Positions 26,096 to 35,871 of a DNA stretch of 64,000 nucleotides are shown in pieces (the first letter of the stretch is position 1; each line of letters starts with the position of its first letter). This DNA is from Gammaproteobacteria bacterium (GTDB taxonomy: Bacteria; Pseudomonadota; Gammaproteobacteria; JACKNK01): NCBI GenBank assembly GCA_024234955.1, contig JACKNK010000001.1, positions 434,001 to 498,000 on the forward strand, in the 5' to 3' direction. The notes under the pieces are model-generated. The model was not told the origin of the DNA. It made no database searches and saw only the letters and a program-made list of their open reading frames with translations. The translations under genes were made by a program, and so were the position numbers.

Positions 26096-27445
26096 TTACT
26101 TAACCTGATCCATGACGATCTCAACCTTGCTGCCCGCCGTCACATCGACCGGACTGACCTCGCCAAAGACATCGCCTTCCTGGGCGATCGCCTGGCCGGA
26201 TTTGGATATACGCGCACCCACCACGACCTGCGAGAAGTTGGACAGACGCATCGCCGGCATCATCGCCTGGGCATCGTTGAGTTCGGTCTCAAACGGCAGA
26301 TCCGCCGCCGTCACTCGCACGATGGCGAGGGGCATGCGCGGCCCCTGCAAGGCACGTGCATACACGAAGAGGGTGTCGCCGGGCGCAATCCGGCTGGCCA
26401 TTTCCGCCCCCAGCGAGACCGAGACCTTGATTGCGGCACCCTTGGCAGCGGCGGGCTGCGTGGCCGGTTTCGGTGGTGACTCGACTTCCGCCTGAGCCAG
26501 CATCGGCGATGCCTGGATGGTCGGCAAGGTATCGACGCGCGCGGCAAGCGGTGGCTCGAAACCGCCATAACCGGAGGCTTCCCGGATGATCTCGGCAACC
26601 TGCCCGAAGGCTTCGGTACTTTCATCCATCTGCACCAGCAACAGCATCCACATATCGACGGCTTCCCGATATTCGGTGCCCGTCTGGAAGCGCGCCATAC
26701 CCGCATACCACAGCGCCTTGCCGTGTTGGGGATTCGCCTTGAGTGCCTGGTCGATCAATTCACGCGGCTGACCCTGCAAGCTGCCCTCGCTGCTCATTGC
26801 CAACGACTCGGCGAGGTTGACCATCAGGTCGGGATCTTCCGGGGAAAGCGACCGTGCCATCTGATAGGCGGATGCCGCGTTCGCGTACTGTTCCAGCACG
26901 TCGTAGGTACGTGCCAACATCACCCAGCCTTCGAGGTTTTCCGGATCCTTTTCCATCTTCGCCGCAAGCTTGGCGGCGAGATCGGCGATCGGCGGCATGG
27001 CGCTGGCGTCACCGGCATTATGCGGGTTACCCGACGCAGTCGGCACAGTTGCCGCCTGCGGTGTCGCGACCGCACGATCGATCGCATCGGGATCACCAAG
27101 CTGAAGGTACAACCAGATGCTGAGTGCCGGAACCAGCGCGGCGACCACAACCGGGCTCCAGTGCGCCCAGGCCCCACCTTGCTGGGTGGTCTGCTCGCCT
27201 TGCGCATCGACATCATCGAGCAGTCCGCGTTCAATTTCATCGCGTGCGACTTGATACGCGTCCTCTTCCATCACGCCCTGCTCGAATTCGGCTTCCAGCG
27301 CGGCGAGCCGTTCCCGGGCGATGGAGGCATTCAGGCCATCGCGATCGATCGCAGCCATGGCCTTGCCCTTTCCGAGCAGGCTGGGCAACAGAAACAGCAA
27401 CGCCAGCGCAGTAAGCACGCCGACGACGATCAAAAAGGTCATCAT
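26096..27445 (-). CDS. ccmI: Cytochrome c maturation protein CcmI
   Basis: 449-residue apocytochrome c chaperone (CycH). Two N-terminal membrane segments (residues 3-22 and about 98-116) flank a cytoplasmic leucine-zipper-like stretch. A periplasmic TPR region follows (LEGWVMLARTYDVLEQY, AYQMARSLSPEDPDLM) and then a C-terminal beta domain. It binds the C-terminal helix of apocytochromes and passes them to CcmFH. Its start overlaps the ccmH stop (ATGA). Last ccm gene of the operon. Confidence 0.92.
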   Translation of the reverse strand: MMTFLIVVGVLTALALLFLLPSLLGKGKAMAAIDRDGLNASIARERLAALEAEFEQGVMEEDAYQVARDEIERGLLDDVDAQGEQTTQQGGAWAHWSPVVVAALVPALSIWLYLQLGDPDAIDRAVATPQAATVPTASGNPHNAGDASAMPPIADLAAKLAAKMEKDPENLEGWVMLARTYDVLEQYANAASAYQMARSLSPEDPDLMVNLAESLAMSSEGSLQGQPRELIDQALKANPQHGKALWYAGMARFQTGTEYREAVDMWMLLLVQMDESTEAFGQVAEIIREASGYGGFEPPLAARVDTLPTIQASPMLAQAEVESPPKPATQPAAAKGAAIKVSVSLGAEMASRIAPGDTLFVYARALQGPRMPLAIVRVTAADLPFETELNDAQAMMPAMRLSNFSQVVVGARISKSGQAIAQEGDVFGEVSPVDVTAGSKVEIVMDQVK

Positions 27446-27957
27446 TTGGAGGAATTCTCGTTGGCTTCTTCGGCCGCCGTGTTGCCGGCCTTGTTCAGCA
27501 GGGCTTCGGCACGTTTACGGTCGTTTTCGGAGAGGTTCGCGGCCTGCTCCGGATCCCGTTTGCGCTGGCGCACCAGAACGATCACCACGATCAGACCGAT
27601 GCCGACCAATACGAATGGCCCGAACCACAACGCCCAGGTGGTTTTCTTGACCGGCGGACGATACAGGGCGAAATCCCCATAACGAGCGAGCATGAAATCC
27701 TTGATCTGGTCGGCGCTCTTGCCGTCCTCGACCATCTCGAAGACTTCCTGGCGCATGTCACCGGCCAGTTCGGCATTGGAATCCGCCAGATTCTGGTTCT
27801 GGCACACCATGCAGCGCAGCTCTTCGACCAACTGTTTGTAGATCGCCTCGCGCGCCGGACTGGTGAAATTGTGCGCCTCGATGCCGGCGACAGCCGGCAT
27901 CGCAATCATCGCCGCGAGGACGATCAGCAGCGGGGCAAAACGGATGGGTACACTCAT
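27442..27957 (-). CDS. ccmH: Cytochrome c maturation protein CcmH
   Basis: 171-residue thiol oxidoreductase (CycL/Ccl2) that reduces the CxxCH motif of apocytochrome c before haem ligation. Signal peptide of about 24 residues, then the LRCMVCQNQ active site (C49, C52), and a C-terminal membrane anchor (WFGPFVLVGIGLIVVIVLV). This is the short CcmH, the TPR part being the separate ccmI. The start overlaps the stop of ccmG by four bases. Confidence 0.95.
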   Translation of the reverse strand: MSVPIRFAPLLIVLAAMIAMPAVAGIEAHNFTSPAREAIYKQLVEELRCMVCQNQNLADSNAELAGDMRQEVFEMVEDGKSADQIKDFMLARYGDFALYRPPVKKTTWALWFGPFVLVGIGLIVVIVLVRQRKRDPEQAANLSENDRKRAEALLNKAGNTAAEEANENSSK

Positions 27958-28493
27958 GCCGGTTCGGCCTCCAGTTGTTTGATCAGCGGGATGATCTGAT
28001 CCCGGGCGACATCCACCCCGACAGCACCGATCTGCTTGAAGCGAATCACCCCCTTCTTGTCGATGATGAAGGTTTCCGGCGTGCCGGTGACCCCCCAGTC
28101 GATGCCGACGCGACCGTCCTTGTCGAAGGCGTTGACCTGGTAGGGGTTACCTTCCTGTTTCAACCAGCGGATTGCGGCGGCACGCTCGTCCTTGTAGTTC
28201 AGACCGACGATTTTCAGACCGCCGCGCTGCGCCAGAATGTTCAACACCTCGTGTTCCGCCTTGCAGGTCACGCACCATGTCGCCCAGATATTCAGCAGCC
28301 AGACCTGCCCTTTCATGTCGGCTGGGGAAATGGTCTTGTCCGGGTCCTGCAAGGTGCTAAGCGTGAATGCCGGGGCCGCCTTGCCGATCAACGGCGACGG
28401 CACCAGTTTCGGGTCCTTGCCGAGCCCGTTGTAAAGCACCACCGCGAGCGCCATGAAGATGGCAAGCGGCATGATGAACTTGAGGTTCTTCAT
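27954..28493 (-). CDS. ccmG: Thiol:disulfide interchange protein CcmG/DsbE
   Basis: 179-residue membrane-anchored periplasmic thioredoxin. One N-terminal membrane segment (residues 7-22), then the thioredoxin fold with active site WCVTC (C74, C77), a variant of the usual WCPxC, and the cis-Pro segment TGTPETF. It keeps the cytochrome c maturation thiols reduced. The start overlaps the ccmF stop, so translation is coupled through ccmF-G-H-I. Confidence 0.95.
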   Translation of the reverse strand: MKNLKFIMPLAIFMALAVVLYNGLGKDPKLVPSPLIGKAAPAFTLSTLQDPDKTISPADMKGQVWLLNIWATWCVTCKAEHEVLNILAQRGGLKIVGLNYKDERAAAIRWLKQEGNPYQVNAFDKDGRVGIDWGVTGTPETFIIDKKGVIRFKQIGAVGVDVARDQIIPLIKQLEAEPA

Positions 28494-30478
28494 GCGCGGG
28501 CCTCCGCGCCCTTTACCGGGACAGCGGCGACCGATTTGCGGGTCTTGGCACCCAGGCGATAACGCCGGTCACTGGCCGCAAGCAGGCCGCCGATACCCAT
28601 GAAGATGCCTCCCAGCCAGATCCAGCGGATGAACGGCTTGTGATAAATACGCACCGCCCAGGCATCCCCGTTTCCAACCGGTTCACCCAGTGCCACATAC
28701 AGATCACGGAACAGCCCGGGATCGATCGCGGCCTCCGTCATCGGCATGCGTGTGACCGTATAGATGCGCTTCTCCGGGTGCATGGTCATCAAGACCTGAT
28801 CGTCCTGCAACACCTCGATGGTGCCTCGATCTGCCCGGAAGTTCGGGCCGTCATGCGGTTCAGTGCCGACGAAACGGAACTGATACCCGCTGGTTTCGTA
28901 GACATCGCCCGGCGCCATGCGCAGATCCTTCTCGACGCTGTACAGGCTGGTCAGGGTAACCCCGGCAATGAAAACCCCAATGCCGATATGCGCCAGAGTC
29001 ATGCCATAGAAGGCGCGCGGAATGCTCTTCAGACCGACGATCAGATCGCTCTTCTTGCGCGCCCGGTCATAAACGATGAACAAGGCGGACAGGATCACCC
29101 AAGCGGAAAGCAGCCCCCCGAAGATGGCCCCGGCGGACAGATCGCCTTCCAGGGACAGCGGCCAGGCCACACCGGCCACCAAGGCCGCAACCATGACCCA
29201 CTTCAGGCGTAACGCGATCTCCATGAAATCGGTCTGCCGCCAGCGCGCAAGAACCCCGAATGCGACCAACACTGCCAACGGCGCGGTAAGCGGGATGAAC
29301 ACGAAATTGAAGTAAGGAGGGCCGACTGAAATCTTGCCCATATCCAGGGCATCGAGAATCAGCGGATATACCGTACCGAGCAGAATTGCGCAGGCGGCAA
29401 TCACCAACAGGATGTTGTTGACCAGCAGCGCGGTTTCCTTGGAAAGCAGGTCGAACTTGCCATGACTCTTGATCTGCGGGCCGCGCCAGGCAAACAGCGC
29501 CAGGGAACCGCCAACCACGACCAGCAGGAACATCAGGATGAACACACCGCGTTCCGGATCGGAGGCGAAGGCATGTACCGAGGTGAGTACGCCGGAACGC
29601 ACCAGGAAGGTACCGAGCAGGGACAGCGAGAAGGCAAAGATCGCCAACAATACGGTCCAGGCCTTGAAGATGCCTCGCTGTTCGGTCACCGCCAACGAAT
29701 GCAGCAACGCCGTGCCCACCAGCCAGGGCTGGAACGAGGCGTTCTCAACCGGATCCCAGAACCACCAACCGCCCCAGCCCAACTCGTAATAGGCCCACCA
29801 GGAACCCAGGGCGATGCCGATGGTCAGGAACACCCACGCCACCTGCGTCCAGGGACGTGACCAACGTGCCCAGGCCGCGTCAAGTCGGCCACCGAGCATC
29901 GCGGCGATCGCAAACGCGAAGGCCACCGAGAAGCCGACGTAACCCATATAGAGCATCGGCGGATGAATAACGAGGCCGAAGTCCTGCAGCAGTGGGTTGA
30001 GGTCCCGACCGTCCATCGGCGCGGGGAAGATGCGCTCGAACGGGTTGGAGGTAATCAGCGTGAACAGCAGGAAGCCGATGGAGATCATGCCCATCACGGA
30101 CAGCACCCGGGCGGTCATCTGCGCCGGCACCGAACGGCTGAAGAAACTCACCGCACCCGCCCAGATGTTGAGGATGAACACCCACAACAGCAAGGAGCCT
30201 TCGTGCGCTCCCCAGACCGCCGAGATGCGATATTGCAGCGGCAACTGCGAGTTCGAGTTGGTCGCCACGTACTTGACCGAGAAATCATTGGTGATGAACG
30301 CATAGGTCAGCAGTACGAAGGACAAACCCACGAACAACAGTTGCGCCCGTGCGGCGGGTTTCGCGACCGCGATCCACGACGGGATCCCGCGCTGGGCGCC
30401 GATCAGCGGCAGCGTCGCCTGCACGATGGCTATGCACAGCGCCAGCAACAATGAGTAATGACCAATCTCGGGGATCAT
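28490..30478 (-). CDS. ccmF: Haem lyase subunit CcmF
   Basis: 662-residue polytopic inner-membrane protein with about 15 hydrophobic segments. The tryptophan-rich WWD motif (ELGWGGWWFWDPVENASFQPW) and conserved histidines (VIHPPMLYMGYVG, EGSLLLW region) mark the CcmF haem-handling protein that ligates haem from CcmE to apocytochrome. Full length. 107 bases separate it from ccmE; no gene lies in that gap. Confidence 0.97.
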   Translation of the reverse strand: MIPEIGHYSLLLALCIAIVQATLPLIGAQRGIPSWIAVAKPAARAQLLFVGLSFVLLTYAFITNDFSVKYVATNSNSQLPLQYRISAVWGAHEGSLLLWVFILNIWAGAVSFFSRSVPAQMTARVLSVMGMISIGFLLFTLITSNPFERIFPAPMDGRDLNPLLQDFGLVIHPPMLYMGYVGFSVAFAFAIAAMLGGRLDAAWARWSRPWTQVAWVFLTIGIALGSWWAYYELGWGGWWFWDPVENASFQPWLVGTALLHSLAVTEQRGIFKAWTVLLAIFAFSLSLLGTFLVRSGVLTSVHAFASDPERGVFILMFLLVVVGGSLALFAWRGPQIKSHGKFDLLSKETALLVNNILLVIAACAILLGTVYPLILDALDMGKISVGPPYFNFVFIPLTAPLAVLVAFGVLARWRQTDFMEIALRLKWVMVAALVAGVAWPLSLEGDLSAGAIFGGLLSAWVILSALFIVYDRARKKSDLIVGLKSIPRAFYGMTLAHIGIGVFIAGVTLTSLYSVEKDLRMAPGDVYETSGYQFRFVGTEPHDGPNFRADRGTIEVLQDDQVLMTMHPEKRIYTVTRMPMTEAAIDPGLFRDLYVALGEPVGNGDAWAVRIYHKPFIRWIWLGGIFMGIGGLLAASDRRYRLGAKTRKSVAAVPVKGAEARA

Positions 30479-30585
30479 CGCGAGTCCTCTGTCCTGTTAA
30501 GCGCCACCGCGCCAAGGATTCAAATGGTGTGTTGTTCTTGGCGATCTTCGCGTCCGAGCGCCTCGGCACTTGACGCAGTCGGTAT

Positions 30586-31032
30586 TCAGTTTTTGATCGA
30601 CTCGGAGGCCTTCTGCGCGGCCAGCGCATCGGCGACTTCGGGTGGCATGTAGTTCTCATCGTGCTTGGCGAGCACTTCAGCGGCGGTGAACACACCGTCC
30701 CGACCGAGCTTGCCGTTGGCGACGATGCCCTGTCCTTCGCGGAACAGGTCCGGCAGGATGCCTTCGTACTGAACCGGCACCGTGCCACCACCGTCCGTGA
30801 CTCGGAAACTCACTTTCAAGGTGTGCTCATCCCGCTGCACGCTGCCCTGCTCCACCAGTCCACCGATACGGAATTTCCGCTCGTAAGGGGCCTTGCCGGC
30901 CGCCACGTCGGCGGGACTGAAGAAGAACATGATGTTCTGGTTGAAGGCGTTCAGGCCCAGACCGACGGCCAGGCCAAGACCCGCCAGAGCCAGCACGATC
31001 AACACCAGTTTCTTTTTCCGCTTGGGGGTCAT
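30586..31032 (-). CDS. ccmE: Haem chaperone CcmE
   Basis: 148 residues. One N-terminal membrane anchor (residues 8-27), a periplasmic OB-fold, and the LAKHDENY motif in which H124 binds haem covalently and Y128 coordinates iron. It carries haem from CcmABCD to CcmF. The His (not Cys) type. The ATG overlaps the ccmD stop. Confidence 0.97.
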   Translation of the reverse strand: MTPKRKKKLVLIVLALAGLGLAVGLGLNAFNQNIMFFFSPADVAAGKAPYERKFRIGGLVEQGSVQRDEHTLKVSFRVTDGGGTVPVQYEGILPDLFREGQGIVANGKLGRDGVFTAAEVLAKHDENYMPPEVADALAAQKASESIKN

Positions 31033-31226
31033 GCCTTACTCCCTTCGTTTGATTCCGCTTTTGCGGCGGCGCGCGCCTCACGGCGCAGACACCGGGCGAT
31101 TTCCGACAACAGACGGCGACGACGCATCGTCGGCGCAGCGATATGGGCAATCAGAATAACCAGGCCAAGGCCATAGGAAGGCCAGACAAAGGCGGCATAT
31201 CCACCCATCGAGAAGAATTCATTCAT
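31029..31226 (-). CDS. ccmD: Haem exporter protein CcmD
   Basis: 65 residues starting at the ATG at 31226 (MNEFFSMGGYAAFVWPSYG). One membrane helix followed by a long basic, then mixed-charge cytoplasmic tail, as in CcmD, which helps release holo-CcmE from CcmABC. Overlaps both neighbours by four bases: the ccmC stop and the ccmE start. Confidence 0.92.
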   Translation of the reverse strand: MNEFFSMGGYAAFVWPSYGLGLVILIAHIAAPTMRRRRLLSEIARCLRREARAAAKAESNEGSKA

Positions 31227-31987
31227 GAAGGCATCTCCCCGGCCTGTGCCTGGGCCACGTCTGCCGCCCACTTCGCGTTCTTGTCCCGATCAAGGACCTC
31301 GGCGCGGGCTGAACTCAGCACCACCCAGGCGTAGTAAAACTTGAACGCAAACGACATCAGCAGCAGCGGGATCAGCATCGACAAGTGTATCGCCGACTTG
31401 CCCATGACCTTGACTGTGGACGGCTGATGCAAGGTGCTCCACCACTCCACCGAGTAATGGATGATCGGCAGATTGACAACGCCGACCAGGGCCAGCACCG
31501 CGCCAGCACGGGCGGCGGTACGCTTGTCATCGATCGAAGTGGTCAGCGCGATATAACCCAGAAACAGGAACAGCAGGATCAGTTCGGAAGTCAGCCTTGC
31601 ATCCCAGACCCAGTAGGCACCCCACATCGGCTTGCCCCACAGCGAGCCGGTCACCAGGGCCAGGAAGGTGAACGAAGCGCCGATCGGTGCCGACACCTGG
31701 GCGACGATGTCCGCCATCTTCATCTTCCAGATCAGCGTAATCGCGCCAGCCAGCGCCATGACGCCGTAAATGAACATACTCATCCAGGCCGCCGGCACAT
31801 GGATATACATGATGCGGGCACTCTCGCCTTGCTGATAATCCGGTGGCGAACCGATCAGCGAGTAATAAAGGCCGGGAATGAAAGTCAGGAAGAACAGCGC
31901 CGCCATCCAGGGGGCCCAGCGACCGGACATGTCGTAGAAATGCTTGGGCGAACCCCAGCGGTGGAACCAGGCAACAAATCGATTCAT
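31223..31987 (-). CDS. ccmC: Haem exporter protein CcmC
   Basis: About 254 residues and six membrane segments. The WWD motif (WGAYWVWDARLTSELI) and two periplasmic histidines (MYIHVPAAWMS; LHQPST) identify the subunit that delivers haem to CcmE. The ATG at 31987 gives MNRFVAWFHRWGSPKHFY, which lines up with the family N-terminus; an in-frame ATG at 32011 would add eight hydrophilic residues. Neither has a clear Shine-Dalgarno. Confidence 0.95.
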   Translation of the reverse strand: MNRFVAWFHRWGSPKHFYDMSGRWAPWMAALFFLTFIPGLYYSLIGSPPDYQQGESARIMYIHVPAAWMSMFIYGVMALAGAITLIWKMKMADIVAQVSAPIGASFTFLALVTGSLWGKPMWGAYWVWDARLTSELILLFLFLGYIALTTSIDDKRTAARAGAVLALVGVVNLPIIHYSVEWWSTLHQPSTVKVMGKSAIHLSMLIPLLLMSFAFKFYYAWVVLSSARAEVLDRDKNAKWAADVAQAQAGEMPS

Positions 31988-32052
31988 TTGGTGTGTTCTG
32001 TTTGTCGCCATATGGCGATCGTTTATCGTTTTAATTCAACTAAATATCGAGA

Positions 32053-32748
32053 CTAGCTCACGCTAATCCTCAAAGAGGCGGCGGTCGCCAGCGGCGCTAA
32101 CGTCAACGCCAACGCCAGCAATGCGCCGAGAAACGACAGCTGGGCGGCAATGGGGAAACCCACCCCCGCAACTTCAACCGCACTGGCCGCAAAGATCAGC
32201 ACCGGGATATACAGCGGCAGAACAAGCAGCGACAACAATACGCCACCTTTGCGCAACCCCACGGTCAAGGCCGTGCCAATTGAACCGATCAGACTCAGAA
32301 CCGGCGTCCCCAGCAGCAGCGTCAACACCAGTGCGACAATCGATTGGCTCGTTAAGTTCATGAACATGCCGAGCAAGGGTGAAAGCAGGATCAGCGGAAG
32401 TCCTGACACCATCCAATGGGCAATGACCTTGGCCAGCACCAGCACCGACAACGGGTGCGGGCTGAGTAGAATCTGTTCCAGCGCGCCGTCGTCGAAATCG
32501 GTGCGGAACATGCCGTCCAGAGAGAGCATCGACGCCAGTAGCGCGGCCACCCAGATCACACCCGGTGCGATGGTCTGCAAGGTGTTGGGTTCGGGCCCAA
32601 TCCCCAATGGGAACAGGGTCACGACGATGATGAAGAACAGCAAAGGATTGGCAATTTCGGCCGGTCGGCGGAACGCCAGCAACAGATCGCGACGCAGCAG
32701 CGTGAGAAAGGCGCGTCCCAATTCGGGCTCGTTCGGAGTGACGTTCAT
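32053..32748 (-). CDS. ccmB: Haem exporter protein CcmB
   Basis: 231 residues and six hydrophobic segments, permease subunit of the CcmAB ABC module. The family segments LLRRDLLLAFRRPAE and LDGMFRTDFDDGALEQ are present. The ATG at 32748 overlaps the ccmA stop (ATGA); upstream in-frame codons lie inside ccmA. Its ATPase partner uses ATP to free haem-loaded CcmE from CcmC. Confidence 0.95.
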   Translation of the reverse strand: MNVTPNEPELGRAFLTLLRRDLLLAFRRPAEIANPLLFFIIVVTLFPLGIGPEPNTLQTIAPGVIWVAALLASMLSLDGMFRTDFDDGALEQILLSPHPLSVLVLAKVIAHWMVSGLPLILLSPLLGMFMNLTSQSIVALVLTLLLGTPVLSLIGSIGTALTVGLRKGGVLLSLLVLPLYIPVLIFAASAVEVAGVGFPIAAQLSFLGALLALALTLAPLATAASLRISVS

Positions 32749-33362
32749 CGGCCGAGGTGCAGGTTCTTGACCACGCACCGATGCAGGGCCATTTCATGAT
32801 GCGTGGTCAGAACCACCATACCGCCAGCCCCAACATGACGCTGGATCAATGCCTCGAGATCGGCGCGCGTCTTTCGATCCAGGGCGGTGAACGGTTCATC
32901 CAGCACCCATAAACGAGCCTGCCGGGCAAACAATCGCGCCAATGCGACTCGGCGTCGCTGACCGGCAGACAGGGTGCGCCCATAGGCGTCTTCGTAATCC
33001 CCCATCTCCAGCTCATCGAGCGCGGTTTCGGCGTCCATATCCGCATGCGCACGCCCCATGGCGCGATCCACCCGGAGATTCTCAAGCGCGGTCAATTCCC
33101 CTTTCACGCCGTGCGCATGGCCAACGTAATTCAGGTCGGCGAAGTACTCACCACGCACCTTATTGATGGGCTTGCCCTGCCAGAAGACATCGCCTTCGCT
33201 GGGCAACCCAAGTCCGCACAAAACCCGCAGCAACGTGGTCTTGCCGCTGCCGTTGTGACCTTCGATCTGGAGCACTTCCCCATCATCGAGCGCAAAGTCG
33301 AGACCGCTGAACAACACACGGTCACCACGCTCGACGGCAAGATCTCGGACTTCCAGGCGCAT
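32745..33362 (-). CDS. ccmA: Haem exporter ATP-binding protein CcmA
   Basis: 205-residue ABC ATPase. Walker A GHNGSGKTT, signature LSAGQRRRVALARL, Walker B LWVLDEPFTALD and H-loop LTTHHEM are all intact. First gene of ccmABCDEFGHI. The 116 bases upstream carry no obvious gene; the promoter is probably there but I could not pick a convincing pair of hexamers. Confidence 0.96.
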   Translation of the reverse strand: MRLEVRDLAVERGDRVLFSGLDFALDDGEVLQIEGHNGSGKTTLLRVLCGLGLPSEGDVFWQGKPINKVRGEYFADLNYVGHAHGVKGELTALENLRVDRAMGRAHADMDAETALDELEMGDYEDAYGRTLSAGQRRRVALARLFARQARLWVLDEPFTALDRKTRADLEALIQRHVGAGGMVVLTTHHEMALHRCVVKNLHLGR

Positions 33363-33478
33363 TAATTGAACAGGTGGTTAGAAAAGGCGGGCCGGATACT
33401 GACACAGCCCACCCTACGGCGCGAGCGGTGTCTATGACTTTGCACAGTGCCGCCCACTACGGCATCCGGTAAGCGGGC

Positions 33479-34336
33479 TTACGCTGCAAAGCGGTAAAGC
33501 TTGAGACCCTCGATCACCCCGTCGCCGTATTGCTGGCTGGCGACATAGATATGCGCATCGGGGCGCTCGCGACGCAGGCCCTGCAACTCGGCGCGTGCGG
33601 CGTCCGACGCATTGCCGACCAGAACCCCGCGCAGGCCGCTCAGCAGAGCCCGCACATCGCTCCGATCGTCGCCCGCAAAAAACACCCGGGTTAACGGCAG
33701 ATCGGCTTCTGCCGCCAGGTGATGGATAGCGGCGGTCTTGCCGGCGTGGCTGGGGAAGATGTCGATCAAGGTCCGACCGGTGCGCTCCTCTTCAATATGG
33801 GAAAGCGTCAGATCCTCCCGCACATTGCGCAGTCGCCCCCGCAATTCATTGAGCAGCATCGGATCAAGCGGTCGGGTATACAAAAACGAGATGGTATAGG
33901 GGCTTTGATGCGCGCCATGCTGAAGGGTCAAGCCGTTAATGCCGTAAAAAGCCTGTCGGATCGCTGGCCCGTTCAACGGCGCCCCCAAGCGGGCAAACCA
34001 ACTTTCATTGCGCCGACCCTGGCCGTCGTAGACCTCGGTGCCGGACAGGCAGATCCACCAGTCGGGCGTTGGCAACCGGAAGGTTTTCGCACCTTGGCGT
34101 GCCGAGTTCGGTGACCGCCCGGAAACAAACACGATCGGGATCCCAGCCGCGCGCATTTCTTTCAACACGCTCTGAGTCCGATCCAGTCCGCCTGGCGCGA
34201 CCGCCCCGCCTTTACTGGGCAACAACGCCCCATCGAGGTCGGCACAGAACAGGAAAGGTGCAGGGAATTTCAACCGAAAGCATCCGAAAAAGGCAACGAA
34301 CTGGCGAGAATCAACCGATTCCCAGCCGAATTCCAA
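33479..34336 (-). CDS. HAD-IIB phosphatase of sucrose-phosphatase type
   Basis: Up to 285 residues. The motif I region is CADLDGALLP: both Asp are kept but the usual Thr of DxDGT is Ala. Motif II SGR (VFVSGRSP), the motif III lysine (HAGKTAAIHHL) and motif IV GDDRSD follow, in the arrangement of sucrose-6-phosphate phosphatases and related HAD-IIB enzymes. Sucrose or glucosylglycerol-type osmolytes would suit a halotolerant sulfur oxidiser, but no synthase is nearby. The start is uncertain: the frame begins with TTG at 34336, and another TTG at 34273, close to the catalytic Asp, is also possible. Confidence 0.75.
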   Translation of the reverse strand: MEFGWESVDSRQFVAFFGCFRLKFPAPFLFCADLDGALLPSKGGAVAPGGLDRTQSVLKEMRAAGIPIVFVSGRSPNSARQGAKTFRLPTPDWWICLSGTEVYDGQGRRNESWFARLGAPLNGPAIRQAFYGINGLTLQHGAHQSPYTISFLYTRPLDPMLLNELRGRLRNVREDLTLSHIEEERTGRTLIDIFPSHAGKTAAIHHLAAEADLPLTRVFFAGDDRSDVRALLSGLRGVLVGNASDAARAELQGLRRERPDAHIYVASQQYGDGVIEGLKLYRFAA

Positions 34337-34464
34337 GCATTCTCAACACTTCGACGCCTATTGTCATCCCGACATTCGCCTTGACGACTCCTTATCCATT
34401 TCTCCCCGTCGCTTTTGATAAACTCGCGCGCCCTCGCTCACCTTATTGAAACGGCCCGCCGTCC

Positions 34465-35871
34465 ATGACCGTCCGCACCCGCTTTGCTCCCAGTCCGACC
34501 GGCTATCTGCACGTCGGTGGCGCGCGTACCGCGCTGTTCAACTATCTGTATGCCCGCAAGCATGGCGGCCAGTTCGTGTTGCGCATCGAGGATACCGACC
34601 TCGAGCGCTCCACCCCGGAATCGGTCAACGCCATTCTCGAAGGCATGACCTGGCTGGCCCTGGATTACGACGAGGGACCGTTCTATCAGACCCATCGTTT
34701 CGACCGCTACAACGCCGTGATCGACGAGATGATGGCCAAAGGCCTCGCCTACCGCTGCAACTGCTCGCGCGAACGACTCGACAAGCTTCGCGAGGACGCG
34801 ATGGCGGCAAAGGAAAAACCGCGTTACGACGGGCACTGCCGCCATCAACATGTCTCCGCCGATGAACCGCATGTGATCCGGTTCAAGACCCCGATGGAAG
34901 GCAGTGTGGTGATCGACGACCTGGTGCGCGGTCGCGTGGTGATCCCAAATTCGGAACTCGACGACCTCATCATCCGCCGTACCGACGGGTCTCCCACCTA
35001 CAACCTGACGGTGGTGGTCGATGACCATGACATGGCCATCACCCATGTCATTCGAGGTGACGACCACCTCAACAACACCCCGCGCCAGATCCACATGTAT
35101 CAGGCAATGGGCTGGGAACTCCCCGCCTTCGGCCATGTCCCGATGATCCTTGGCGACGATGGCTCGCGCCTTTCCAAGAGGCACGGCGCGGTGTCGGTGA
35201 TGCAGTATCGCGATGACGGCTACCTGCCTGAAGCGTTACTCAACTATCTGGTCCGTCTGGGCTGGTCGCATGGCGATCAGGAAGTATTCTCCATCGATGA
35301 AATGGTTGCGTTGTTCGACATCGCGGACGTCAACAAATCGGCCTCCAGTTTCTCCACCGAGAAGCTGCAATGGCTGAATCAGCATTACATCAAGGCCAGC
35401 GAACCGACCCACCTCGCGCGCTTGCTCAGCCCCCAGTTCGCCAAGTTCGACATCGATCCCAGTGACGGTGCGGACCTGATTCAGGTCGCCATCGCCCAGC
35501 AGGAACGGGCCAAGACGCTGGAGGAAATGGCCGAGATCAGCGCCTTCATCTACCACGATTTCGATGACTTCGAGGAAGCCGCTGCCAAAAAGCATCTGCG
35601 TCCGGTTGCGGCCGAACCGTTGCGCGCCGTACGCGATCGCCTGGCATCGCTGGACGACTGGTCGCCGGAACCGCTGCATGCTGTGGTGCAGACTCTTGCG
35701 AACGAGATGCAGCTCAATATGGGCAAGATCGCCCAGCCGCTGCGTGTCGCCGTGGTGGGTCGTGCGGCGTCTCCTGGCATCGACGTGACGCTCTATCTGG
35801 TCGGCAAACCAGCGGCCCTGCGCCGAATCGACAAGGCCCTGGCGTTCATTGAAGCACGGGCACAGAACTGA
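34465..35871 (+). CDS. gltX: Glutamyl-tRNA synthetase
   Basis: 468-residue class I synthetase that charges tRNA-Glu with glutamate. The HIGH-type motif is SPTGYLHVGGART and the KMSKS-type motif is SRLSKRHGA. The zinc-binding-like cysteine cluster is partly present (RCNCS, HCRH). Length fits bacterial GluRS (about 470). It is followed by glnS and a tRNA-Glu gene about 2 kb further on, so enzyme and substrate tRNA are close. Confidence 0.97.
   Translation: MTVRTRFAPSPTGYLHVGGARTALFNYLYARKHGGQFVLRIEDTDLERSTPESVNAILEGMTWLALDYDEGPFYQTHRFDRYNAVIDEMMAKGLAYRCNCSRERLDKLREDAMAAKEKPRYDGHCRHQHVSADEPHVIRFKTPMEGSVVIDDLVRGRVVIPNSELDDLIIRRTDGSPTYNLTVVVDDHDMAITHVIRGDDHLNNTPRQIHMYQAMGWELPAFGHVPMILGDDGSRLSKRHGAVSVMQYRDDGYLPEALLNYLVRLGWSHGDQEVFSIDEMVALFDIADVNKSASSFSTEKLQWLNQHYIKASEPTHLARLLSPQFAKFDIDPSDGADLIQVAIAQQERAKTLEEMAEISAFIYHDFDDFEEAAAKKHLRPVAAEPLRAVRDRLASLDDWSPEPLHAVVQTLANEMQLNMGKIAQPLRVAVVGRAASPGIDVTLYLVGKPAALRRIDKALAFIEARAQN

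Noticed and set aside
34380..34440. TTGACG ... TGATAA as a gltX promoter
   Set aside because: The spacing between the two hexamers is about 26 bases, too long for a sigma-70 promoter; no better pair was found.
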